64,000 nucleotides of DNA from Larix kaempferi. Its lineage: Eukaryota; Streptophyta; Pinopsida; Pinales; Pinaceae. Under the pieces are notes generated by a model. That model searched no databases, was not told where the DNA came from, and saw only the letters and a program-made list of their open reading frames with translations. The position numbers and the translations under genes are program-made. Location: NCBI GenBank assembly GCA_027924585.1, contig BSBM01000261.1:5163501-5227500 (forward strand), written 5' to 3'. Shown piece by piece: positions 45,593 through 57,182 of this stretch (position 1 is the stretch's first letter; every line of letters starts with the position of its first letter).

Positions 45593-45840
45593 CGGGGTTC
45601 TTGAATCAAGATTGTAGGTAGCTTCTCCTATTCCCTTAATATGATATTGATAACCATCTCCTAATGATACCTTCTAATGGGAGTTCTTCTCTTCTAAACT
45701 GGAGAGAGTCTTCTTCTGACCTGTCATGTGCTTTGAAGCACCACTATCAATTAACCATATGTCATCTCCAGGTGTCACGGACCCAGAGAGAGCAGAGAAT
45801 AAAACATATTCTTCTATTTATTTATTTGCTTGCTTCCTGG
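45593..45840 (-). pseudogene. F: copia protease region
   Basis: WLIDSGASKHMTGQKKTLSS near 45715-45765 (D-S-G-A intact), then VSLGDGYQYHIKGIGE and LDSRTPMKMKDVLYVPGL. A stop near 45677 and frame breaks upstream. Just upstream, gag is joined abruptly at about 45840. Confidence 0.87.
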
Positions 45841-45844
45841 GAGG

Positions 45845-46135
45845 TTATTCATCTGCATACATTCTAGTTAGGGAATCAAACATCTCCTTTGGAGTCTTCT
45901 TAGAGGACACTTGAGGAATCAAGTGATCTTTAATGGATTCTTCTATGATCCTCATAGTCCTAATCAAATCCTTCTTATGCTTCCCCTTAGCTTCAACTTC
46001 TTCAGCTTCATGTACATCTTCTTTAAAAAAATTGGTAAGATCACTATCTTCCAAAATGAGTCCAATCCTATACTTACAAGCATGGAAGTTCTCAATTCCT
46101 TCTAACTTGTCATCAATCTTGGTGGTTGGTGCCAT
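45845..46135 (-). pseudogene. F: copia gag, N-terminal third only
   Basis: Starts MAPTTKIDDKLEGIENFHAC at 46135, runs through YRIGLILEDSDLTNFFKEDV and SIKDHLIPQVSSKKTPKEMF to SLTRMYADE and a stop. This aligns with the N-terminus of C's gag (MSHHTKLEDKLEG...), so F and C are related families. The UBN2 C-terminal half and the zinc knuckle are absent; protease follows within about 80 bp. Confidence 0.88.
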
Positions 46136-46532
46136 CTCAACCCGAGGAGCAGAGAATAACAAAAAATAAAATTTCTCAAAATAAAAAACGGAACTCACCA
46201 AAAGATGCACTTGACTGAGGCAAGTATGTTGGTACACTTGGTTTCTAAAGATTCCAAAATTTCACCCTTCAAAGTTGACTTGCGAATTTTGGATCTGCAC
46301 TTTCTGTCTTTTTCTGGTTTTCAGGTTTTTCTCGTCTAGAGTCAAACTAGGGTTTGACTTTTCAAGAGTTTCACCCACTCAAAAATTTCAATATTGGTAC
46401 CAAAATTCTCTTTTGGAGAGGTACACTTCCCTATGCCTATTGCACTCAAAAAATCCACTTCTGTAAGAAGCCCTAATTTTTCACTTCTGGAGAGAGAAAG
46501 AGAGTTTTACCTTGTGAAAGTTGCTCTTTTTA

Positions 46533-46549
46533 GGCAAGCTCTGATACCA
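46533..46549 (-). other. F: tRNA-iMet primer-binding site
   Basis: The minus strand reads TGGTATCAGAGCTTGCC right after the LTR end ...AAGATTAACA. Confidence 0.95.
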
Positions 46550-46582
46550 TGTTAATCTTATATGCTACCATAGACTAGATTT

Positions 46583-47195
46583 TGTTGGTTGTGGAGCCAG
46601 ATCTTCTAGTCTCACAGATGATATTGTATTCGCCGTGTTTGTACCCTAGTTTTATATGATATGTAGGTGGACTGTACAGTCACCCCAGCGGGGTTCCAAG
46701 GGGGACCATCCCCCCTGGCTGGGGGGTCCGGGGGCCAGTGGTCCCCCAGCGGGGGTTCAGGGGCAGCACCCCCGAGAAATGGGGGTTCAGGGGCAATGCC
46801 CCCAAAGAAAATTTGTGGGGTTGTTTTCGCCAGCTGTTTTGCGGGCCCATGGTTTTGGGTATCCCGTGGTATTTTCCCATTGTATTTCCCTTATAAAATA
46901 AAGACATTGTAATACGGCTAGGGTGGATGATGTATTAGGTTTTATGCATTGTAAAGATCTCTGAGATCAGGAGAGAGACTGTGAAACAAAGAAGAGGAAG
47001 TGTAGCGGTTGTGCTGCAAGTTGTATCCCTTCACCTTGCCGGATGGTAATAATAATAAGGACTGGCAAATTCAGTGTGGACGTAGCCCAAGTTGGGTGAA
47101 CCACGATATATCTGTGTCTCTCTTATAATGTGTATGTGTGATTATATTTGCATTTCTGTTTATTGTTATTGCTCTGCGATCCTGTTTTTCTAATA
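46583..47195 (+). mobile_element. Solo LTR G in F's 5' LTR, TSD GATTT
   Basis: A 613-bp insertion absent from the partner LTR. It begins TGTTGGTTGTGGAGCC, ends TTTTTCTAATA (probably once ...TAACA), and is flanked by GATTT at 46578-46582 and 47196-47200. It has a TATA-like CTTATAAAATAAAG near 46890. A GC-rich block at 46680-46810 carries CCAGCGGGGTTC/GGGGGTTCAGGGGCA repeats, unlike the AT-rich surroundings. The overlapping frames there have no domain and are not genes. Confidence 0.85.
46680..46810. repeat. GC-rich short repeat in solo LTR G
   Basis: GGGGGTTCAGGGGCA occurs twice (near 46750 and 46782) and related GGGGTTCCAAGGGGGACCAT and GGGGGTCCGGGGGCC words precede it. By far the most GC-rich stretch of the window. 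Confidence 0.8.
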
Positions 47196-47765
47196 GATTT
47201 CAAATTCATTAGCATTCAATACATTATTCACAATAGCAGCATAATCAGGATCTCTGAAAGATACACAATCACAAAGCACAAAACAATATACCCTAGGAAA
47301 CCCTCAAGGGGAAGAAAACCCAGCAAGAACTTCCTCAATATAGATGATCAAGTACAATGCCCCCAAAACATGTCTCACAAATAAAAGAGACAAAAAAGAC
47401 TAAACTGTGGACTCAAGCCACTCCTCCTTCTCCTTCACATATATATCTCTTTCTCCACTAATGTGAATTGCACAAGTGAGTGAATGGATAAATGAGGGAA
47501 TCTCTCCCTCTATTTATACTTTACTTTTGACCTAACCTTTAACTCAGCTAGTTCGGCCCCAGTAATCCTAACTGGGCCGACTTATCTAGAGAGACTCAAT
47601 TACCACTTATATTACATTTACTTGGGTGCTAACGACCCAACTTACAATGGAGGGTTAACCTCATGACCTTTACATGACCAAATTAAATAATGACATCCCC
47701 GACGGAGTTACAATAATAAAGTACAAGTAGAATATACTTCGAAGTTATATTAAATTAACATGAAT

Positions 47766-48500
47766 AGTGTATTGGGGGTTTGCATATGTACTTTATGTCT
47801 AAAGTTGGTGTGAGTCTAATTGTGTGTGAATTCACATTAGTGTTTCAATAGGTATGATTTGTGTGAAGGTGGTCCAAATGTTTTTGGAGTTAGAGTGGCG
47901 TTTGAATAGGTATGATTTATGAGTGAATGTGGTGTGAAGTTGATTGGAATGACTGTGTATCACGTCAACTTGTATTCAGGGGGTTGTTCCCCATCTTGAA
48001 ATATTTGATCTCACTAATATTTCATAGTTTTCCTTGCAAGTTATCTACACATTATAAAGGTTGTCTCATGTCACCGTGAAATAAGGGTAAAAATAAAAGG
48101 GGGTATTATAAATGACATGGAAAAAATTGATAACATGGGTATTTAGTGAAAATTAGGGTTTTTCTAAATTGTAAAGGTGTATTAGGAGGGGGGGTTCAAC
48201 AAAAGGATTTTTGGAGGCATTATTTAATATCTAGTGAAATTAGGGGTAGTATTTAATATCCTACAAACACACACACTATGTCATAGGTTCAAAAATTGAA
48301 CCCCTTGAGGTTTCTATTAGGGAAATACCTGAAACTCAACACCTTCAAGTTTTCTAGAAGGGATAATAAATGTTTTGAACAATGTTTTATATCAAATATG
48401 TTAGATTTTATCTTTTGTAAACGTGTTAAAGATATAATTTTGATGTACTAAAATTTGTGTTAGCACACCACCATTTTATGATAAACTAAATTGGGACCAT
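47766..48500. other. Gene-free stretch right of the nest
   Basis: T/G-rich DNA with no frame of note. GTGTGAAGTTGATTGGAATG-type words recur around 47800-47950. I see no feature that can be named. Confidence 0.5.
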
Positions 48501-48671
48501 CACACACATGCATGTGCATGTGTCACTTGATTCACTAGAAAGAGTTTCAATTTAACATTGATGTCCAAGGGAAATAGATGACTACGACATATCTACATTT
48601 AGAATAATTTGAGATATTATTGCAAAAAATAATATTACGGTTTGAAATTGGTAAAATAAAACATCACAACT

Positions 48672-48985
48672 GCAGGAAGGGTGATAGTTTATTTATATGA
48701 GAGGATAGACATAAAAATTATATACAATTCCTACTTCCAACTTCATCTTATGAAAACATTAACATTACATTTTAAGCGTTAGATAGATAAATGAAGAAGC
48801 CATTAGAATTATATCTATATGTATATATAGATATAGATATAGATATAATTCTAATGGCTTCTTCATTTATCTATCTAACGCTTAAAATGTAATGTTAATA
48901 TTTTCATAAGATGAAGTTGGAAGTAGGCATTGTATAGTATTGTTATGTCTATCCTCTCATATAAATAAACTATCACCCTTCCTGC
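48672..48985. repeat. 314-bp near-perfect palindrome
   Basis: Left arm from GCAGGAAGGGTGATAGTTTA (48672) and right arm ending ...AAACTATCACCCTTCCTGC (48985) are reverse complements over about 150 bp, with only a few mismatches (mainly around 48713-48732 against 48925-48945). The centre is a short TATATAGATATAG tract near 48823-48835. It would fold as a long hairpin. Confidence 0.93.
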
Positions 48986-49057
48986 TACACTAGATCCTAA
49001 GGACTTCATGGTGAACCTATCTTGAAATGGTTTGTTCTAACCAATTGGGATAACTTG

Positions 49058-49217
<160 letters not shown>

Positions 49218-49785
49218 CTATATAGAAATTATACATTGCCATAATTAGGTTGCTTACAACAACTAGTACTAGAGCAACATATCCTCAAATTAAAATATTA
49301 GTTATGCAAGGTTCATGGAAAACAAATAAAATGCTAAAATAGTTGCATATTTTCATATTAGTTCACTACTACCATTAGAATAAATGGTACTATATAATGA
49401 TATTAGGTCTCTCTAATATCACTTGTAAAAATTGTTTTTTTAATCTTAGAACACCATAAATATGTACAAGAAGAGCCATAACAATCACCATAAATTGGAT
49501 GAAAAACACTATCCACCATGTAGAGTTTTAATGATTTCTTACTTAGACTCATGAACAAGTAGGCTAGAACCATGAATGTGTGACGACTTTAGCTAACCCA
49601 TCAATGCTTATGTTTATTTATGCACATGAATCTTTAAGAATTGGCATAGGTTTTCCTAAATGGGACTATCTATTAGATATTATTAATATATTATTTTTTA
49701 TTTTAAGTATATCACATTTACTTATTAATATGAATAAATTATGCAAATTATATTGTACAAAAATATCTTATAAATAGAAATAACT

Positions 49786-49840
49786 CGTATATATATATAT
49801 AGATAGATAGATAGATAGATAGATATAGATATAGATATAT
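49786..49840. repeat. (TA)n(GATA)n microsatellite
   Basis: TATATATATATA followed by about eight GATA units and degenerate TAGATA. Confidence 0.95.
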
Positions 49841-50329
49841 CCTCCAAATTCTATATTATTAGTCTATCAATTAACTTCAATAAACAAAATAACTTTATAA
49901 GAAATATTATGTAAGACTATTCAAATATGATATTATCACTTTATTTTAGTCCCACTTCCACTACAATAATAAACTCCATAGTCGTAGTCTATCAAATAAT
50001 CTTATTATGCACAACAACTTTCATAAGACATCAAATCCAAAACTAATCAACATAAGAAGCCACCGCTTCCATCCTAATCCAATCTTCATCACAATAATAG
50101 GTATAGAAGATTAAAAAACCACAGATTAAGACATCCCAAATAATGTTTTAACCTTCTAAATTCCAAAGTTATTGTCTACCAAATAACCTCTCCACACACA
50201 ACAATTTCATGTACTAATCAACATAAAATACCACCATTTTCATCCATATAACACCAAGAGAAGTTCCCAAAACTTCATTAACCACAAATGTGCCCATCAT
50301 TAATCTTTTTATTAAATATTAGGCTAACA

Positions 50330-50530
50330 TGTAACATGTTCCCTAATAGATCAAATAACAACAAAGTGACTAAACATATACTCTTGACTTCACCTCCATA
50401 ACACCTAACACCACTGACTTCACATCTTAACATGTTCCCTAATATTCCCTAATAGATCAAATAACAACAAAGTGACTAAACATATACTCTTGACTTCACC
50501 TCCATAACACCTAACACCATTAACTTCACC
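50330..50530. repeat. 106-bp tandem duplication
   Basis: CCCTAATAGATCAAATAACA occurs at 50341 and 50447, followed in both by AACAAAGTGACTAAACATAT and TTCACCTCCATAACACCTAA. The copies are nearly identical. Confidence 0.92.
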
Positions 50531-50699
50531 TCCATAAGATGATGGAGAAACAAACAAAAGTCGAGACAAAAGATCATGAAGAAACAAACAAAAGTCGACA
50601 CATAAGAAGAAAGAAAAGTAGGTGATAGATTAGACGACTATAAGTAAACTCAATAATTAACGCCACAAACCTCTTTACCAATGGATTGAAACATCACCG

Positions 50700-52000
50700 T
50701 TATGCCTATGGGAATCCACAGCAATCTTGGTTTTTTTTAAACTATTTGAGGAAACCAATTGTATGGATTATAAATAGATCCATACTTTGTTTTGGAATGG
50801 TTCGTTGGACAATATCAACTCATTGAAATTTAGGTGTCAATACTTCCCTATCACGCTACTGGTAGTTAATGGTTGTGTACTCATTATTTCCCTAGCACGC
50901 TAACAGTAGTTGAAGGTTCGTGTCTGAGTGTTTGTCGTTAACATGGAAGATAAATAGAAAGGACAAATTCATGACACTGAAACGACGTTAATATACTGAA
51001 AATATGTGACACAAAACCATGGCTCGTACTGTGCATTGCCAATCCATGTTTCATCAATTGTCTCCAAACACTTATGATTGAATCCAAGTGTTACCAGAGG
51101 CGCCATGCGATTGATATTCATTTGGACGATTGATATTCAGAAGTTTGGACGATTGTTTTGATCCAAGTATGATTGCATGGCTGATATTTAATGAAATGGT
51201 TATCACAGCTTTGGACAGATTTGACTATTCGATTATGGTGCATTGTTCTCACCATTCTAAACGAAAACTTGGTGAAGTTTTGGTCAGTTGAATTTAGTTG
51301 AGTATTGTGGCGAAATCGTTTGATTGGTTTTCGAAAAGGACGAAATATCTGCCATCAACTCCACAGTTTTGGAGATTGAGAGCTCAGTTTTGAAGGTAAC
51401 CATTTTACTGAGCTATGTCTTTTTGCAGGCTTTAATTATTGTGGATATAACGTGTGTTAGACATCTTCGCTGCTTATTTTCAGAGAAACCCTAATCTCTC
51501 CCAGAGCATAGCATAGGCCTGGTGGCAGTCTCAACAACAGGCATAGGCAGTTTACATTGAACTGAATGACAAGGGCGAGCTCCTACACTTCCTCTAAATG
51601 CATCAAAAACTTTGGAGGTCTTTTGTGAAGCAATTAAGAAGTGTTTCTACCATCTAGCTACCTCACAAATCTACTATCTCATTTCACAAATCTACTATCT
51701 CATTAGTTTGTAGTAATTTAGTGAAGTCTTTACATGCCTTCATATTCAACTCCACATTCATGTTTATGGACTTTTCCAGACAAAAATTTCTATGTTTGAA
51801 ACCAGTACTCTATGCGGCGCATTCAAGCATGCCTTCACCATTGAATACAAAGTTCAACATAACTCTATTTTTTCTACTCCACGAAACCCTAAATTTTGTT
51901 GCTAAACCCAAACTCGCAATGCTCTATCATCGGCCTTAGACCCTCTCCACCTAGCCCCCCACGAACCCTAAGTTTCCCCGTGCTCAAGCCACTACCAGTC
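50700..52000. other. Gene-free stretch
   Basis: No domain on either strand; the longest frames are 70-odd codons without recognisable content. I see nothing to name. Confidence 0.5.
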
Positions 52001-52200
52001 TACCACAAATTAGTTGTGTCCTTTTCATCGTACTCACAACCACTGTATCATAAATTAGTTGTGTCCTCTTCATCGTACTCACAACCACTCGATCATAAAT
52101 TCTAGGGTCCTTAATTACCGTACCCTTCCAAAGCCCTATTTATTGAGCACTTATATATTGAAACTTGTTCTCTTCAAACTCCAAAAGTGTTATCCTAACC
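52000..52200 (+). repeat. Probable LTR fragment related to 4640-4740, with 45-bp direct repeat
   Basis: ATTAGTTGTGTCC.CTTCATCGTACTCACAACCACT occurs twice, 45 bp apart (52009 and 52054). AGGGTCCTTAATTACCGTAC to ACTTATATATTGAAACTTG repeats the sequence at 4650-4720. No partner LTR or primer site is visible. Confidence 0.55.
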
Positions 52201-52587
52201 CTAGTAGACCTAATCCCACCCTCATTATGCTCATTGTAAAATTAAGTATCAAATAGCCACAATGATCTTCAATAATGGCAATTAAAAGAATTTTCTTTCT
52301 CAAACAGATGTTCAATGTTTCAAGCCACAATGAATTAAATAAACTTGCATATTTGGAGTCTAATTTCTTCATATTATCCTATGTGTGTATTTGAACATAA
52401 CTCTAACAAGGGAGAGTTAAACTTGTTGATCTTTAATCAAATTCCTATGATGTTGCCCTTGAGTTAAACTTGTTGATCTTTGATCAAATTCCTAAATTCC
52501 TATAATGCTTCCCTTGAGAAGATAATGTTTGATCAAATTCCTTTAATGTCACTATATATTTTCCATGTTATTTTGGGATTATCTCAT

Positions 52588-53240
52588 CCAATGAAGAAAG
52601 AAAAGGAGGAAAGAAAAAGGTTGCAATATTATCTCCATAATTAATAGATTATGCTTGAATGCATTCAAACAATCATTGACCTTAGGAAGATCTAGAATTA
52701 TGAAGCTGGATAGCATAGTAGGGAATGGAATGGATGTAATTCTCCAAAATCTCCATATTTTTCACACTAACTTTGCAACAACTAGAACACATAGGTTAGA
52801 AGAAAGATGCAATTTACAACTTGAATGAGAAAACAAACACAAATAATAAAATAAAATCAAATAAAAATCGGTTTCTAGTTTGGCCATGACCTTAAAATTA
52901 AATGATGGTGATCATCATCATCATCATCATCATCATCCAATGAAGAAAGAAAAGGAGGAAAGAAAAAAGATTACAAGATTATCTTCATAATGAATAGATT
53001 ATGCTTGAATGCATTCAAACAATCACTCACCTTAGGAAGATCTAGAATTATGAAGCTAGATAGCATAGTAGGGAATGGATGGGCCTAATCCTCCAAAATC
53101 TCCATATTTTTCACACCAACTTTGCAACAACTAGAACACATAGGTTAGAAGAAAGATGGAATTTACAACTTGAAAGAGAACACACACACACACACACACA
53201 CACAAAATTGGTGTCTGGCTTGGCCATGACCTTAAAATTA
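52588..53240. repeat. 349-bp tandem duplication with (CAT)n at the junction
   Basis: CCAATGAAGAAAGAAAAGGA occurs at about 52588 and 52937; each copy runs through GATTATGCTTGAATGCATTC, AGATCTAGAATTATGAAGCT and GGCCATGACCTTAAAATTA. Between them is ATCATCATCATCATCATCAT (52912-52936). Copy 2 contains (CA)n at about 53185 and (ATT)n at about 53241. Confidence 0.93.
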
Positions 53241-53419
53241 GATTATTATTATTATTATTATGATTAGAGAGATAGATAGAGAGAGAGAGAGCATGGTATG
53301 TTATCGCATGACTAAGTCGATGTCCCTATCGGGTTAGGCATCATAATCATATCCAACAAGTTTACATTGGATATCATTCGTGAAGTGCAAGGAAGAGCTT
53401 GAGGTTTGCCCACAATGTT

Positions 53420-53426
53420 TTTATTA

Positions 53427-53485
<59 letters not shown>
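53420..53485. repeat. (GT)n(GA)n microsatellite
   Basis: About 14 GT and 12 GA units, of the same type as 49060-49217. Confidence 0.95.
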
Positions 53486-53489
<4 letters not shown>

Positions 53490-54915
53490 TATTAAAGCAC
53501 GTCACTCCAATCACAAAAATGGTTTCAATTTAACATTAATATCCAAGGGAAATATACAATTACCACGTATATGGATTTATAAGAATTCAAGCTATTATTG
53601 TAAAAATTCAAAAAACGGTTTGAAATTAGTACTCAAAACATCAAATTTACGAGGAAAGTCTTTTTGGATGGGAGGATAGACATAACATACAAGACTATAA
53701 AATTCCCACTCCAAACTTCATCTTGTGAAAGCATTAACATTGATAATTGGAGATTGCATTAGGATGGAAGTTGACTCATCATTGATCATTGGAGATTGGA
53801 TTAGGATGGAATTGACTCATCATTGATCAATGATGTGCCATATTTGCATAGATTTACCTAGATAAAATTATCTGTTGGATATTAATAATATATTATTTTT
53901 ATTTCTTTAGTATACCACATTTACTTTTACCATCTATGAAGAGAAAAAAATATAAAAAAAATTAATATAAATTATTGAATAAATAGATGATGTAAATTAT
54001 GATAAATTATTTATAATTGTACAAGGAACAAAAACTTTATAAATAGAAATTATTTTTTTATATTAATTAAAATTATCTATATTATTAGTATATTAATTAC
54101 ACAACTCTCCAAAGTCCATAGTTATAGTTTACCAACTAACTTTAATAGATACAACATCTTCATCATATATTGATCAAAACTAATTAACCTCAAATATCAC
54201 CATTTTCATCTTACTCACATTTCCATCACACCACAATAATAAACATGGAACATAAAAGAACCACATATTTAAATCATAAGCCCACAAACTCCATAATCAT
54301 AGTTGACTAACAAACAAACATCAACAGATACAACACCTTCATAAAATATCTCACCCAAAGCTAATTAACATAAAATACCACCACTTCTATATGCACCACA
54401 CTCATAAACATAAAACATTTAGAAAAAAACTTAATTAAAACATCTCCTATGATATTTTAACTTCTCAACTTCCCTCTTAAGTTACGAATTAATATTCTTA
54501 GAAACACCACCTTTCATAATATATCCAAACCAAAACTAACAAACATAAGGTACCATCATTTGCATCTCAATCCCACGAACATAACATAAAAGAAAAGAAG
54601 ACCCACATGTTTAGAGCATATAATGCCAACATCATTAAAAGCAGACAAAATGAAAGCAAGTTAATGCCAACATCATTAAAAGCACAGAAATTGAAGCAAG
54701 TTCCACGCAATTGTCACTAGACCATATGATGCCAACATCATTAAATGCACACAAATTGACAGCAAATTCCACGCGACCACTAAGCAACCAACACGACTGA
54801 AGTCACCTCCATCTCCATAAGATAAAAAAAGGAGATGATAGATAAGACGAGGATATCGGTCAACTTAATCAAGCAAGGCCACAAACCTGCCCATCAATTG
54901 AATAAAAGATCGCCA
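53490..54915. repeat. Diverged duplication, copy 2 (partner 48515-50700)
   Basis: Collinear with copy 1 as listed there. It keeps only a single arm of what is a full palindrome in copy 1. Contains its own 43-bp direct repeat near 53740-53826 (GGAGATTG.ATTAGGATGG, twice) and a repeat of ATGCCAACATCATTAAA (54622, 54664, 54730). Confidence 0.75.
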
Positions 54916-55516
54916 TCAACAAATAAGAATAAGAAGTTAGTGGAGATTTTTAGTGTTAGTGTAATGCCCCCATTTAATTGTGTGTTTAGTTTGAAAGTTG
55001 ATCTTCGGTGGTTGTGGTAATAACTATGATGTTTTGGTGATGGTTAAGATAAGGTATGATAATGATTATATATAATTACTATACATTTATTTTAAATTTG
55101 GATTTATGAGAGATTTATTTTTTTTAAGTATATTTTTGTGTTGTGTAAAGTTTTTTTATATTTAAAAAGTTTAAGATAGAAAAATTTACATCTTAAGAAA
55201 CTGAATTTTTTTGAGTGCTTGATAGGTCCAAGTTTAAGAAGCATTTATATTGGTTTTATTTTTATTTTATTTTATGAGTCAACATATTATTTTTTGTGAA
55301 GTGGATTATAGTTGCCATGTGAACATTATCCATGTTACGTGGTATCATCTACTCCATACTAGGTCACAAAGTATTTCGCTATTCTTGGTGCAATTATCCC
55401 CATTAAATGACAACATCTACCCCATAATGAGTTGTAAAACACCTTATTACTTTCAGTACAAACATATGATAATATAATTAATATATATTAATATACTAAA
55501 CTTGTAAATTATATAT

Positions 55517-55895
55517 TAATAAATATTGTTATAATATCTTAACATACTATGAGAATTTCATAATATGTTATAAATTTGTGTATGCATCTATATGATACAT
55601 GTTTAATATGATATTTGTCTTATGAAGATATTGTGTTAAGTGGTGCTATGATGATAAATATTGTTATAATATCTTAACATATTATGAGACTTTCATAATG
55701 TGTTATAAATTTGTGTATGCATCTATATGATACATGTTGAATATGATATTTGTCTTATGAAGATATTGTGTTAAGTGGTGCTATGATGATAATTGCATAC
55801 TATAAATTTGTGTATGCATCTATATGATACATGTTGAATATGATATTTGTCTCGTGAAGATGTTGTGTTAAGTGGTGCTATGATGATAATTGCAT
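55517..55895. repeat. Tandem repeat, 135-bp unit, 2.7 copies
   Basis: TACATGTTtAATATGATATT occurs at 55596, 55731 and 55828. The first step is 135 bp; the second is 97 bp because the third unit lacks the AATATTGTTATAATATCTTA part. All end ...GTGTTAAGTGGTGCTATGATGATAA. Confidence 0.92.
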
Positions 55896-56002
55896 ACTAG
55901 AAGAACTATCCTCTAATAAGCAAAGTTGTTGATGATATGAAGCTTAAAAAGAGGCCTAAGAGTATATGGGCCAGGGCATTGCTAGATTTTTTTTTAAATT
56001 AC

Positions 56003-56157
56003 ACGATGTATGCCATGCAATGTTATAAGTGTTTTCTTAGTTACGGTAAGTGATCAGAACATGTGTTATACATCGTGAGACGATGTATGCCATGCAATGT
56101 TATAAGTGTTTTCTTAGTTACGGTAAGTGATAAGAACATGTGTTATACATCATGAGA
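56003..56157. repeat. 77-bp tandem duplication
   Basis: ACGATGTATGCCATGCAATG occurs at 56003 and 56080; the copies differ at about two positions (GATCAGAAC against GATAAGAAC; CATCGTGAG against CATCATGAG). Confidence 0.95.
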
Positions 56158-57182
56158 GCATAAGGTCAGTACAATTTCATTATGGAGAGTTATGGTTATC
56201 TTTACGTTTCATGTATAACATGATTATGGTTTGAAAATATGTTTTGAATTATAACTCATTCATTATAATGGGTTAAACATTGAAAACATCAAAACTACAA
56301 TTTAATATGAAAACATATCATGAATCAGTGTTAAACTTATAATTTATGTATATATAAATATTTCATATAATCAAGGTTTTATGATTATGATTTTTTGATA
56401 TCTCTAGATTTAAACATATAACTTTTTAATAGAAAACATATCTTCTAAATCATTAGGCCCACTATAAAATCATATCAACTATTAAAAGAAGAAGAATATG
56501 AAATAAACTTATAAAACATAATTTAATAAATGTAGAATTAAAACATTATCAAAGAACTAGCTATCAACTTCACCTAAACAGTAGTGCCAAACTCCTTTTG
56601 AAAGTCTATTCATTTCTCATGATGCATAGGAGTTGTTGGCAATGTCTCTGAGGGGAGGCTAGCTCCAAATATTATTTTCTTAGAATGGAATATAGCTCTG
56701 ATATTCTTGCTACCAATCTAATATGTCAAGTATTTTTTTTCAACTTTTGATTTGAACCAATCGTGGGATTTCTTTAACCTATCTAAACTATGATTTGAAA
56801 TGGGTTCTCCATGCATCCAAAACTAAAGACGTTCGAGACAAATTGGCTTGAACTTCTTCTACTTCCTCAATGCTCTTTTGCATGCACCTCCTTAATTCAC
56901 AAACATCTCCTACTATGGTGCAACAACAATCATAGTGTTATGTTTCTAAATCAAAGGTCAAGATCATTTACAACCAAATACCCAAGCATCAAGCCATACA
57001 AAACGAATGGAGAAAAAGAAAACATCGGTGAAATCCTAAGAAGAAGGGATTGGATGGGAGAAGCATAGAACTCCAATCCTTCTATACTCATTTCCATAAT
57101 TTCCCATAAGATAGATTGAAAAGATACCATGCATCCCTCATCAATATTCCAATGTAATTATTGAAGGGAAGCATGTACTAAA

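Larger units (their letters stand above)
16526..47760 (-). mobile_element. Outer Ty1/copia element F (host of the nest), TSD TGAAT
   Basis: Both ends are TG...CA LTRs and the 5 bp on either side are the same: TGAAT at 16521-16525 and again at 47761-47765. Coding is on the minus strand: primer site 46533-46549, gag from 46135, protease, integrase and RT start, then RNase H split by the insertion of B at 19526-43791. Subtracting the nested B and the two solo LTRs with their duplicated TSDs leaves about 5.6 kb. F has two internal deletions (most of gag; RT core), so it could not move without help. Confidence 0.95.
46550..47760 (-). repeat. F: 5' LTR, split by solo LTR G
   Basis: Begins TGTTAATCTTATATGCTACC, resumes after G at TTCATTAGCATTCAATAC and ends TATATTAAATTAACA. 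Without G and one TSD copy it is about 593 bp, close to the 612 bp of the partner. TSD TGAAT follows at 47761. Confidence 0.95.

Noticed and set aside
46656-46912. Two overlapping Gly/Pro-rich frames
   Set aside because: They arise from the GC-rich repeat in solo LTR G; no start context or domain.
54959-55020. TGTAATGCCCCCATTTAATT as a possible gypsy LTR start
   Set aside because: No matching LTR end, primer site or coding sequence follows; left unannotated.
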